The notes: generated by a model from the letters alone, not told the origin. A stretch of 64,000 bases of DNA from Methylobacter marinus A45 (GCF_000383855.1 NZ_KB912877.1:62001-126000), one strand, 5' to 3'. Counted from the stretch's first letter, positions 39,101 to 44,643 are shown. Numbers and translations are program-made.

Positions 39101-40366
39101 GCCTTGGGCTATACTGGGTCCGGCCACCCGGATTTCACCGACATGCCCTTCCCGGCAAAGACTGCCTGTTTCAGGGTCGACAATGCGGATTTCGTGATGA
39201 TGGGACGTTGCACCACAAGAAACCGGGCGGTTTATCGGCTTGTCTTCGGCGTGCTGCGCGTCTCCTTCGGAGGGCAGATGCGCGCCTGACACAAACAGCG
39301 TGGCTTCGGCTAAACCATAGCAAGGGAAAAAGCTTTCCCTACGAAAACCCCGGTCGGCAAACTTTTCTGCAAAACGCTCCATTGTAGCGGCGTGCACCGG
39401 TTCCGAACCGTTGAATGCCAAGGTCCAGGCACTCAAGTCCAACTCTTGCATTTGTTCCGCAGTCACCTTGCGAAGACAAAGATCGTAAGCGAAATTAGGG
39501 CCGCCCGACGTGTTCGCCCGGTAGTTTGAAATGGCCTTGAGCCAGCGGACGGGTTTTTCCAGAAACGCCATAGGCGGCATTAAGATGGCGGTGGTTCCCA
39601 GATAAAGCGGCTGCAGCAAATTTCCGATCAATCCCATATCATGATACAAGGGCAGCCAGCCGACGACTGTGGTGTGTTCGGTATGCTCGAAACCTTGTTT
39701 TATCGCCTTCTGGTTGGCCATCAGGTTGCCGTGGCTGACCATCACCCCTTTAGGATCTCCGGTAGAACCGGAGGTGTATTGAAGGAAAGCCAGGCTGTTG
39801 GCGTTGAGTGCAGGCTTGACCCAATCTCCGGCAGATTCGGCTTCGAGGTTATCCGTGGCGAACCATGCGGGTTCCGGTATCGTGGGAGCGACGCCTTCGT
39901 CGCGACTTGCGGCTTTAGTCGCGACGAAGGCGTCGCTCCCACAGGCGAATTCATTGCGGAATTTCACTGCAAGATCCGTTGTGGTCATGATAACGGCCGG
40001 TGCGGCGTCGTTAAACACGGCCAAAAGCCGGGATCTCTGCCGACGCGCGGGCGGGCTGGCAGGAACTGCGACAACGCCGGCATATAAACAGCCGAAAAAA
40101 CCCACGATATAATCAAGCCCGGGCGGATACAGCAACAAGGCCCGTTCGCCGGTCATGCCCAGGCTTTGAAGCTTGGCGGCAACAGCACGGGCGCGCCGAT
40201 CCAGTTGCGCAAACGTTAATCGACCGCTTTCGTTTTCACCGTCCTGTAGAAAAACGTAGGCCGTCCGGTCGGGCTTTTCATCCGCCCTACTACACGTCAA
40301 TTCAACAAAGTTGGAACAGCTTATTTGAACACTACCCGTCAATCCGGATTCTTCAATGAAACGCAC
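30104..40366 (-). CDS. NRPS, FAAL-ACP-C-A-T-E-C-A-T: fatty acyl start, D-Ser and Dab modules
   Basis: A 3420-residue initiating synthetase. A fatty-acyl-AMP ligase (about 1-590; YTSGSTGDPKG near 195) loads a carrier domain (GLDSLKAVELK near 692). The first C domain (about 755-1190) has HHIAVDLW near 903. The first A domain (about 1295-1760) has a pocket reading D-V-W-H-I-S-L-I-D-K, which is serine. A carrier (LGGDSILAIQ near 1803) and an epimerase (HHLVVDGVSW near 1993) follow. The second C domain opens with DIYPLSPMQEGMLFD, a type acting after an epimerase. The second A domain (about 2810-3310) reads D-I-W-E-I-C-A-D-D-K, close to the Dab code of pyoverdine synthetases. The last carrier has LGGHSLLAVQ near 3355. 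The start is GTG with AAGGAG seven bases before it. A REP-like palindrome is inserted in frame near residue 150. Confidence 0.93.
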   Translation of the reverse strand: MRFIEESGLTGSVQISCSNFVELTCSRADEKPDRTAYVFLQDGENESGRLTFAQLDRRARAVAAKLQSLGMTGERALLLYPPGLDYIVGFFGCLYAGVVAVPASPPARRQRSRLLAVFNDAAPAVIMTTTDLAVKFRNEFACGSDAFVATKAASRDEGVAPTIPEPAWFATDNLEAESAGDWVKPALNANSLAFLQYTSGSTGDPKGVMVSHGNLMANQKAIKQGFEHTEHTTVVGWLPLYHDMGLIGNLLQPLYLGTTAILMPPMAFLEKPVRWLKAISNYRANTSGGPNFAYDLCLRKVTAEQMQELDLSAWTLAFNGSEPVHAATMERFAEKFADRGFRRESFFPCYGLAEATLFVSGAHLPSEGDAQHAEDKPINRPVSCGATSHHHEIRIVDPETGSLCREGHVGEIRVAGPSIAQGYWNRPDESEHTFRARTIDTEDADHQNIGARFSTEKNTEQAFLRTGDLGFLHNGRLHITGRIKDLIIIRGRNVYPQDIEQALVEEIQALIPDGCVAFSINHEDEEQLIVVAEITRAAMRSGDYEAIAAAMRKVLAEVCELAAAECVLVQPGTVLKTSSGKIRRQPCKQMYLENSLPVLFRSGEGGATHSKTMVESGSLSSQLHFAGSEVGRVAAVHGGIPQFQILQQALLAVPQAQRTVLITRFLSQKIALLLKIEASALPADSSLRALGLDSLKAVELKHEADELLGIDAPLSLFLSDDSLEKIAEILSEIAEFTAGDSTAQVSMGHTEISVHSRSGLSATQFSMWTMQQLEPNSIVYNLHLALRIAGTLDQERLKHAFRYLMDRHPLLRTLYRADANNEIIQQVLPTSELPEFFTAIDASAWTESRLQDDMARRAREPFDLEAGPLFRTTYYQQGKTRSGRDTDGQSLLTETGNILLICAHHIAVDLWSVLILVSELKTIYADLSLGQEPRLNNLNSSYTDFAVWQRQYLKSPSCDKAWTYWQRQLTGELPLLSLPTDRPRPVVAESCRAVLPDTLRVNTNSLPADLYRGASVAFRLDRDETERLKKLAGQQGVTLFALLLTAYKVLLHRYTYQQDLIVGVPASGRPQARFASVVGNFVNPLPLRSSPSGNKAFSAYLAEVNGALLGALEHQDFPFSRLVERLQPERVADHWPIYQTLFVLQQAQAGFDTDLAQLALGEDGEFSDWGTMRAGPLAIQQRVENFDVKLMAAECQDGLQFSFQYRCDLFEKDTITNWGGHFQRLLAGIVADCDMKLDDLPLLSADERNRLVAWNATETDYSGTCCLHRLFEAQVEKIPDQIALIYQDRQLTYRELNARSNRLANALIAAKFGPDTPIGICAERSLEMVVGLLGILKAGCAYLPLDPEYPQERLSAMLNDADAPLILAQPEFAPIFSGFTGAIYRLDAGLTDFTGYSERNPDVRIGDETLAYVLFTSGSTGRPKGVGVPHKGVRNRLLWMQDYFGLDAGDAVLQKTPYTFDVSVWEFFWPLLSGARLVMAAPGDHKDPERLVELIERHAVTTLHFVPSMLGAFLNVADFDRCGSLGRVICSGEVLTADLQKRFYQCIDAGLFNLYGPTEASIDVTVWRCRPSQSETPMPIGRPIANTQVYLLDSHLNPVPVGVAGEIYLGGIQLARGYLNQPGLSAERFVPNPFAETGERLYRTGDLACYRRDGVIDYLGRIDHQVKIRGFRIELGEIEALLLQHPAVSEAAVIVREDGPGDKYLAAYWVSNQSSVPDMDVLQDFLKARLPDYMIPTVLMELERLPLTGNGKLDRKALPALDFDLQFADQYEAPRNEAEKVLARIWSDVLRIERIGIHDNFFALGGDSILAIQVAGRARQAGLAFVPRQLFELQTVAELAEAITQSRPRNFEQDDTYDDAPLTPIQHWFFEQNFANPNHWNQSVLLEVKTTLDMALLEKAFDCLVSHHDALRLRFNRKDGVWHQASGQNKEHSLLRRVDMSAVPEADKAGFMDAECNRSQASLDVSQGPLLQAIWFDRGEHQSARLFIVIHHLVVDGVSWRILLDDLQSVYFQLSTAKTAVLPAKTTSFKHWAEQLNAFAKSGALQSEADYWLDSIAANPASLPVDHPEGARLEGVTASCSDELSEAGTQALLRDTLITYRTSVDDLLLVALVQTLSEWCGSDSVFFDREAHGREALFDDIDVSSTAGWFTSVYPLCLRLPEDASIGDTIKSIRAQLSRIPGKGIGYGLLRYASLPDVSSKLAAAPKAQLLFNYLGRLDEAFIDAPWHLASEAQGASRDADNSRAYELEINAYVSRGKLRTEWRYSAERYQKETVAGLAGRFTEILQGLVDHCLAAEPAGLMPSDFPLAALDQETLDTLPYAAREIEDIYPLSPMQEGMLFDTLMAPRSGIYLMQDRFDVHGVIDETCFQRAWQMIIDRHTALRTGFLWETSPHPVQIVHRHVDLPFEYHDWRLLNSADRQDRLETMLAEERQQGFDFLKPPLMTVRLIRLAEERYCFVRSYHHILIDAWCMSLMLVELMANYKALSLGQLRPQLPAPRFQSYIAWLQKQDKDAAKQFWQRYLHGMTESTPFNVDKLLLDAEKGKASVADAIVFLSAQNTKKLNAMAQQYRVTPNTFVQAAWAVMLSRYSGRGEVVFGVTVSGRPPELPGSEDMLGVFINTLPLRVAVDMALPVAEFLSGLLRQNIELRQYEYSQLVQIQSWSEIPREQPLFESLLVFENYPVDPSLRSNESALNIVDVATRTHTNYPLNGMVIPGERLHLQITYHTNRFETAAVERMLGHFRNLLEGMIANPEQRICEIPLLAEEERRLMLQQWNRTVHAYPEPCDTITQFESVAARKPDAVAVAYLEKQLTYGELNKRVNRVAHALMSEGADPEMLIALFSERGIDYLVMMLGAFKAGMAYLPLDPSHPDGRIAQVLKESGAAWVLTCESNFDRASDLADRAGETAGAVQQAPRSLGLQLLSRPDVLVLEELESGENGTENPPKRHGPDNLAFVIFTSGSTGKPKGAMVEYKGMFNNLITKVPALDLTEQDVIAQTAGQCFDISVWQHLTALVCGARVEILPDEIVKEPYRLLAQLGESGVTVLEAVPSMIQALLDSVDILGLPELRWLIACGEAFSPELCRRWMERMPHVKVLNAYGPAECSDDVSYYEVPAIPSDAETIVPIGRPVHNTRLYLLNRWLEPVPVGVPGEICVTGIQVGRGYLDRPDLTAEKFIPDTFDETGCRMYRTGDLGRYREDGAIEFLGRIDHQVKIRGVRIEPGEIEAQLLTFPNIERALVTVREGGASGKMLVSYVVCSKRFVNNDAELFAKLREHLATRLTDAMMPQAFVRLDVMPLGANGKIDRKALPAPDMLGQSDRAYIAPRNPAEEALVDIWKEVLGIERVGVADNFFDLGGHSLLAVQVLSRLRRAFGIEVPLRRLFEASTIEALALLVEELLIAHLDNLSDEEAEALLLDDETF
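39882..39942. repeat. REP-like palindrome inserted inside the FAAL coding sequence
   Basis: Two perfectly complementary 25-bp arms (39882-39906 and 39918-39942) flank an 11-bp loop. The arms start GTGGGAGCGACGCCTTCGTC, the look of extragenic palindromic repeats spread through gammaproteobacterial genomes. Here it lies inside the first NRPS gene and stays in frame, adding residues around GSDAFVATKAASRDEGVA to the FAAL domain. No second copy was noticed in the window. Confidence 0.85.
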
Positions 40367-40376
40367 AATGATCTCC

Positions 40377-41456
40377 TTATGAGACGTAGTTCAGATATGA
40401 CCGGTACCAGGGAAGCACGCGTCTGGCCGGTTGTCCGGTGCATTGCCCAAGGGCGATGACCGCATTGTAATAAACGTTCTTGAGGGGCATTCCCCGTTTC
40501 AATGCCAAAACCCCCTGAAAAGCGCTGCCGCGCGTATGCCAGTCCACATTGAAGGACATCGAGCAGTCGAGACTGCGGACGTGGTGAAGCATTCCCGACG
40601 GCATGTACAGCATGTCTCCGGGCTCTACAATACATTCTTGAATCTGCGCGTCCCGGTAAAGAGGATGGCGTATAAAATCGGGCGTTTCGGCATCCACCTC
40701 GCACCAGCGCCATTTGTAGCGATAACAGAACGGCAGTTGATCGTGATGCAATAAAATGAAGCGTTTGCGCCCTCTGACCTGAAAGAACAGGTTGTGAGTG
40801 AGCAGGCAATCGAAATGCAAGGGCGTTAAACTCTGGCTCGGCCCAAGAAAGAATTGGGCGAATTTAAGCCAATCGGCCCGATACCAGTCCGGAAAATAGT
40901 CGGAAGGAAATCCGTCAAGATCATCCGCCGCATCCGGCAATACCGACAACAACGGCAGATCGTGCAAATAAGGGGGCCTATCCTTGGCCAATACCTCATT
41001 CCGTTGCAGCCGGGTTTCGAAAAGCGCCATACAATCCAGATAATCACTCAATTGTGATGTGATGGTCTTCAGCCCGGTGACTCCTTCCTCGTTCAGGCCT
41101 TGCTTGAGTATGACGGTGCGGGAGCCGACAACCTCTCGAAGATAATCGTCCGTCCAGCAGGAGAGCGCCCGACAATGTTTTAACGCTTTGGGGACCACCA
41201 CAGGACGATTCTTTACCACAAAATCGGAAAAGAAATTTGTCGAAGATAGGTTCTCCCTGCTTTCTACCACTGGATATCGTTTTTTTAATAGTGCCGACTC
41301 CAAAGGCAGCACTACCGGTAAATCAGCGGTCGACCCCATCGTTTCCCTCGGCAACCGCTCCATGCGTTGCCCTACCTCCTGCACCCATGCTGTCGTACCG
41401 ATTGCTACGCTTTCTCCATCCTTGGCAGTTGAATTTAATCCCATTAAATTTTCCAT
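40377..41456 (-). CDS. Cupin-like (JmjC/FIH-type) Fe(II)/2-oxoglutarate-dependent oxygenase
   Basis: A 359-residue protein with the cupin_8 fold signature of FIH-like hydroxylases. The iron-binding His-x-Asp is in TPLHFDCLLTHNLFFQ (His214, Asp216). The distal ligand region is EPGDMLYMPSGMLHHV near 280-292. RGRKRFILLH between them fits the strand that contacts 2-oxoglutarate. The first 80 residues show no recognisable domain. The ATG at 41456 has GGAGG four bases upstream; the open frame extends to 41648 but this start is far better supported. The gene ends 10 bases before the NRPS start. A likely role is hydroxylation of an amino acid, free or carrier-bound, for the peptide; the target is unknown. 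Confidence 0.82.
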   Translation of the reverse strand: MENLMGLNSTAKDGESVAIGTTAWVQEVGQRMERLPRETMGSTADLPVVLPLESALLKKRYPVVESRENLSSTNFFSDFVVKNRPVVVPKALKHCRALSCWTDDYLREVVGSRTVILKQGLNEEGVTGLKTITSQLSDYLDCMALFETRLQRNEVLAKDRPPYLHDLPLLSVLPDAADDLDGFPSDYFPDWYRADWLKFAQFFLGPSQSLTPLHFDCLLTHNLFFQVRGRKRFILLHHDQLPFCYRYKWRWCEVDAETPDFIRHPLYRDAQIQECIVEPGDMLYMPSGMLHHVRSLDCSMSFNVDWHTRGSAFQGVLALKRGMPLKNVYYNAVIALGQCTGQPARRVLPWYRSYLNYVS

Positions 41457-41821
41457 TTTACCTCCAACGGAGTTCTCTCTAATCGCGCCGGAGGCACCGC
41501 TCCAGCGATTGGCTATACTGCACAGCAGCGGCGCGTCGTTCACGGTTAGCATAGCCACGAAATCCGATCGACCGACACAGCACCCGCTGTCAGGCTGTTT
41601 GTTCGATAGCCGAACGGGAGTCGGATTTTCAAACCATCCCAAAAGCACATCAAAGGCGTCTAACTAAAAATATGCGCCGCACCCTTTGATAAGGGGCTTC
41701 TTACGTGTTCATCTATGTAAGAAGGTTTCCGCTTTTTTCATCTTTCAGGATTTAGTCCAGTTTCGCCTGATCCCTCACAGAAAACACGATCCGCAACAAT
41801 TTCAACTAAGCTAGGCCCTTG
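41457..41821. other. Gap between the small coupled ORF and the cupin gene
   Basis: About 365 bases with no gene I can support. The frame of the cupin gene is open through 41648 but has no ribosome site. A small hairpin (CCCTT/AAGGG, about 41677-41690) is present; whether it pauses transcription cannot be told. A promoter for the cupin and large NRPS genes could lie here. Confidence 0.35.
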
Positions 41822-41944
41822 TTAAGCGGCTCTACAGAGCTTCGGGAACTTTTTAGTCTCTCCTTCAAGCGACAAAGAACCATAGAAGATGCGAACAGCT
41901 TGCCCGGCCTCTAACCGTCCGGCAGCTTGGATGAGCGTTGCCAT
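41822..41944 (-). CDS. Putative 40-residue ORF coupled to the MbtH-like gene
   Basis: Its ATG overlaps the TAA of the MbtH-like gene (TAATG), an arrangement that normally couples translation. The product would be [14 protein letters not shown], then QAVRIFYGSLSLEG, then ETKKFPKLCRAA: 40 residues, net basic at the C-terminus, with one cysteine near the end. I do not recognise it. It might be a real small protein, the remains of a larger gene, or chance. It has no signal peptide and no membrane segment. Confidence 0.4.
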   Translation of the reverse strand: MATLIQAAGRLEAGQAVRIFYGSLSLEGETKKFPKLCRAA

Positions 41945-42189
41945 TAACAGTTCGTTGCACCGATGTCGCTAAGCTCTGCGTTTTCCGCCATTGCCTTGCG
42001 CAAACTCAAAGGACGCATATCCGTCCAAACGTCTTTAATGTAATCCAGGCATTCCTGTTTCTTTCCGGTTCTGCCGACAGTTTTCCAGCCTTTAGGCACC
42101 GCCTTGTACTCCGGCCAAATGGAGTATTGCTCCTCGTGATTAACAACCACATGATAGATCGTCGTATCTTCCTCTTCGTCCCAAGCCAT
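41944..42189 (-). CDS. MbtH-like protein (NRPS adenylation-domain partner)
   Basis: An 81-residue protein with the MbtH signature. It runs [20 protein letters not shown], then W, with the conserved N-x-E-x-Q-x-S-x-W-P and P-x-G-W residues, and [11 protein letters not shown] near the end. MbtH-like proteins bind adenylation domains and are often needed for their folding and activity. The N-terminus is acidic and the C-terminal 15 residues go beyond the usual family length of about 70. It is the first gene of the metallophore locus, read toward the cupin oxygenase and the large NRPS. The start is the ATG at 42189, preceded by a weak GGGTAGAG ribosome site. Confidence 0.93.
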   Translation of the reverse strand: MAWDEEEDTTIYHVVVNHEEQYSIWPEYKAVPKGWKTVGRTGKKQECLDYIKDVWTDMRPLSLRKAMAENAELSDIGATNC

Positions 42190-42360
42190 ACTCTACCCAC
42201 TTTGCATTAGCATCCAAGACTGGCGCTGAGTTGACCGCGCCAGGCTTCGTTGAACAAAATTCCCAAAAAGAGCGGCCATGAGGTAACGCCGCTTGGAAAA
42301 GGTCTATGAACTCTTCAAAGAGTCGGGAGGGATGTTAGGCAGCGAAGAAAGGAAACAAAA

Positions 42361-42392
42361 TGCGACAAAATGTCGCAGGATAAATTGTCGCA
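42361..42392. repeat. Three TGTCGCA half-sites upstream of the MbtH-like gene
   Basis: TGCGACA at 42361, TGTCGCA at 42371 and TGTCGCA at 42386. The first two form a perfect inverted repeat with a 3-bp spacer. The same heptamer recurs as TGCGACA at about 44153, beyond the IS3-family element. The sites could be operators for the metallophore locus or transposon-end motifs. Confidence 0.45.
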
Positions 42393-42411
42393 TCTTAAAA
42401 AGTAAGAACTA

Positions 42412-42453
42412 TGTCATATGACACAACTCCCAAAATTTTTTATGGCATATGCC
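42412..42453. promoter_or_regulatory. Two short perfect palindromes upstream of the MbtH-like gene
   Basis: TGTCATATGACA (42412-42423) and GGCATATGCC (42444-42453) share a CATATG core and have centres about 31 bp apart, close to three helical turns. Their position, some 225-265 bases upstream of the MbtH-like start, suits an activator or repressor site, but no regulator gene in the window is an obvious partner. Confidence 0.35.
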
Positions 42454-42526
42454 GCACTTTATAAAAATCAGCTGTATTTTTATTTAAAAAAATATTTTTA
42501 CAAACCGCAATCATTGCGGTTAACAC

Positions 42527-42545
42527 TGTAATGATTATTTTTATG
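42527..42545. promoter_or_regulatory. Possible Fur box
   Basis: TGTAATGATTATTTTTATG matches the 19-bp Fur consensus GATAATGATTATCATTATC at 14 of 19 positions. It lies about 340 bases upstream of the MbtH-like gene, rather far for direct promoter control. Iron repression of the locus would fit its predicted function. The surrounding DNA is AT-rich, so chance similarity is possible. Confidence 0.35.
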
Positions 42546-42776
42546 CCAGTGCCGGCAATGCCAGTGGATTATCGGCTCCGGCCATTCTGCTGAATTTGTG
42601 GTACCTGCTGAAACTGGAGCTTCTGCCTTAGCTTTACTCGGAGGCATCTCAACAGGGGATTCCTCTGATGATCATCGGTTCCTTAGAACGACCAAAAACC
42701 AAGCAGTGCGGCAATCGGAAGGCCAGCTTAGGGATGGCGTTCAAATTGATGTGTCAACACTTTTCCGGACACACGG

Positions 42777-43665
42777 TTAAGCCGCTTTATGCCGCAATTC
42801 GTAATTCACGGGCGACCTATAGCCATTGGCTGAATATAATCGCTCGCGGTTGTAAAAGATCTCAATATATTCAAATATCGCCTGTCTAGCCTCAGTCCGG
42901 GTTTGATAGGTCTGATGGTGCACCAACTCGGTTTTCAAGGTATGGAAGAAGCTTTCCGAAACCGCATTATCCCAGCAGAGTTGCCCTTACGGCTCATGCT
43001 TTGCCTTACGCCATGCCGGGCTAATAGTGCCCGGTGGCTTTCCGAGGCATATTGACTGCCGCGATCGGTATGCCATAACAAGCCTTTGTCGGGCTTGCGC
43101 TGCCAAATAGCCATCAAGAGCGCATCATTCACCAGCTTGGCCCGCATATGCTCGGCCCTTGTGCCCTATGGGTAATCGACCAACCGGCCACTAGTCGGAA
43201 AACAGATCAATCACCACCGCCAGATACAGACAGCCTTCCTGAGTATGAACGTGGGTGATGTCGCCGACATAAGTCTGATTAGGTTGATTCACGGTAAATT
43301 GACGGTCCAGATGGTTCGGTGCAATGGGTAGATCATGTTGGGAATTCGTAGTCGCCTTGAATTTGCGTTTGGATTTACAGGCCAGATTGGCTTCCCGCAT
43401 CAAACGGCCTATGCGCCGCCGGCTCACCGCCCGCTGATGGCCGAGCAATATATGCTTCAGGCGCCGAGTGCCATAGGTCGCCCGGCTTTTGTCAAACTCG
43501 GTGCGGATGAGGCTCGTCAAAGCGGCATCGTCTTTCTCGGCCTCTGTTTGCCCGCGCTGTAACCAGGCATAATAAGCGCTACGGGACACCTTCAGGAATC
43601 GACACATCGCATCCACTGAAAAGTCATTCGTATGTTGCTTGATCCAGGCGTACTTCTCGGCAACT
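42777..43665 (-). pseudogene. IS3-family orfB transposase, frameshifted
   Basis: The DDE integrase-core subunit in pieces. The first piece (about 43191-43660) has FLKVSRSAYYAWLQRGQ, the helix-turn-helix segment SRRRIGRLMREANLAC and the first catalytic Asp in TYVGDITHVHTQEG. The frame is then lost near 43185 and regained for the second Asp region (KGLLWHTDRGSQYAS, about 43050-43095). It is lost again near 42975, after which the tail ([20 protein letters not shown]) continues in another frame to a TAA at 42777. At least two frameshifts make it non-functional. Confidence 0.8.
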
Positions 43666-43713
43666 GCTCCTGCGTTGCCTACAGGGATGTAGGTACTTAG
43701 CGTGAGCAGGAGC
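43666..43713. repeat. Nested palindrome between orfA and orfB of the IS3 element
   Basis: An outer inverted repeat GCTCCTGC/GCAGGAGC (43666-43673 and 43706-43713) encloses an inner hairpin CCTACA-GGGA-TGTAGG (43678-43693). It sits where the orfA/orfB frameshift region should be and looks inserted, separating the two reading frames. It may be a tiny palindromic element. Confidence 0.55.
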
Positions 43714-43733
43714 GGAAGCTGCGCCTAAAGCGC

Positions 43734-44066
43734 CTACTGTTGGTGCTCTACCTCCTGCATCCATGCAGTCGACCGGGTTTCCCTGGCAAAGTACGCCGCC
43801 GCCTTTTTTAGTAAATCGCGCTCCTCAGTGAGTCGAGCGACCTCTTTCTTCAGCCGCTTTAATTCATCGTAAAGGTGCTCGTCAGTGCGTACCGCTTTGT
43901 CGCTGGTTTTGGGCCGGCTATATTTGCTGATCCAGGTATGCAACGTATAGACATTGATACCGAGATCCTTGGCGGTCTGGACAATCGACTGGTCCGACTC
44001 GTTCGCCAGTTTAACGGCTGACGCTCTGAATTCCGCACTATAGACTTTTTGTTTTTCTTGATTCAT
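43734..44066 (-). CDS. IS3-family orfA transposase subunit
   Basis: About 110 residues. An N-terminal helix-turn-helix (VYSAEFRASAVKLANESDQ, then AKDLGINVYTLHTWISKY) binds the element ends. A leucine-zipper-like coiled coil follows (LYDELKRLKKEVARLTEERD, then LLKKAAAYFA) and serves multimerisation. The open frame also has an upstream GTG at 44090; the ATG at 44066 is a typical start. It appears intact, but without a working orfB it can at most act as a regulator of related elements. Confidence 0.8.
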   Translation of the reverse strand: MNQEKQKVYSAEFRASAVKLANESDQSIVQTAKDLGINVYTLHTWISKYSRPKTSDKAVRTDEHLYDELKRLKKEVARLTEERDLLKKAAAYFARETRSTAWMQEVEHQQ

Positions 44067-44324
44067 TTTGGGCACACGTTTTCTGTTCACTTTCTTTTAA
44101 ATTGTGTGTCCGGTTTAATGTAGCCATATCAGTCGCAGAATTTAGGAGTTTTGCGACATGCTGACTTCGACCTCGAAGATTTGCAACGTGTTGCCAACTG
44201 GTTTAAACGCTACTGACAGCCACTTTGAAAAGTGGCAATAGCAGTCGTCATTCTGAAAATAACGCAGGCGGCTGCGGCGGGAACGCATTAAATAACCGCT
44301 TGTCTTGTAGACCGGTAAAATAAT

Positions 44325-44348
44325 GGTATAGTATCAAAAAGTAATACC
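44325..44348. promoter_or_regulatory. Inverted repeat at the toxin-antitoxin promoter
   Basis: GGTAT and ATACC, 14 bases apart, lie 22 bases upstream of the antitoxin start. Such repeats are usual where the antitoxin represses its own operon. The arms are short, so this is suggestive only. Confidence 0.35.
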
Positions 44349-44370
44349 TAGTAATAACGAGGGTTTCAGC

Positions 44371-44643
44371 ATGGCGACATCGGTCAAACTAGACGACGAT
44401 TTGAAAAACCGTATCCAGCACCTGGCTGAGATACGGCACCGTTCAGCGCACTGGATCATGCGTGAAGCGATCCGCGACTACGTCGAACGCGAGGAAGCGA
44501 GGGAATCTTTCAAACAAGAGGCCTTGGCATCCTGGACAGCTTATCAAGAAACCGGACAGCACTTGACTGGCCAGGAAGTATGTGACTGGTTGAAGACCTG
44601 GGGAACCGATAAAGAGGCCGAGATTCCGCCGTGCCACGAGTGA
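44371..44643 (+). CDS. Ribbon-helix-helix antitoxin (ParD/CopG-like)
   Basis: A 90-residue protein. Residues 1-45 form a ribbon-helix-helix DNA-binding domain: MATSVKLDDDLKNRIQHLAE, then HRSAHWIMREAIRDYVE. The remainder (about 46-90) is acidic and would wrap the toxin. Family members bind their own promoter as dimers and neutralise a RelE/ParE toxin. The start codon follows GAGGGTTTCAGC. It overlaps the toxin gene by 13 bases. Confidence 0.85.
   Translation: MATSVKLDDDLKNRIQHLAEIRHRSAHWIMREAIRDYVEREEARESFKQEALASWTAYQETGQHLTGQEVCDWLKTWGTDKEAEIPPCHE

Larger units (their letters stand above)
42752..44126 (-). mobile_element. IS3-family insertion sequence, decayed
   Basis: A 1375-bp element with related ends. 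The left end begins TGTCAACACTTTTCCGGACA and the right end, read inward on the other strand, TGGCTACATTAAACCGGACA. They match at 17 of 23 positions and share CCGGACACAC. It carries an intact-looking orfA and a frameshifted orfB, both on the minus strand. No target duplication is visible outside the ends. It lies between the metallophore promoter region and the toxin-antitoxin genes. Confidence 0.8.

Noticed and set aside
9238-42189. Methanobactin-type copper peptide
   Set aside because: Methanobactins are ribosomal peptides made by MbnB/MbnC-type enzymes; none are here. The locus is clearly non-ribosomal.
42598-42780. A 60-codon plus-strand frame upstream of the IS3 element
   Set aside because: It runs into the terminal repeat of the IS and has no motif or ribosome site.
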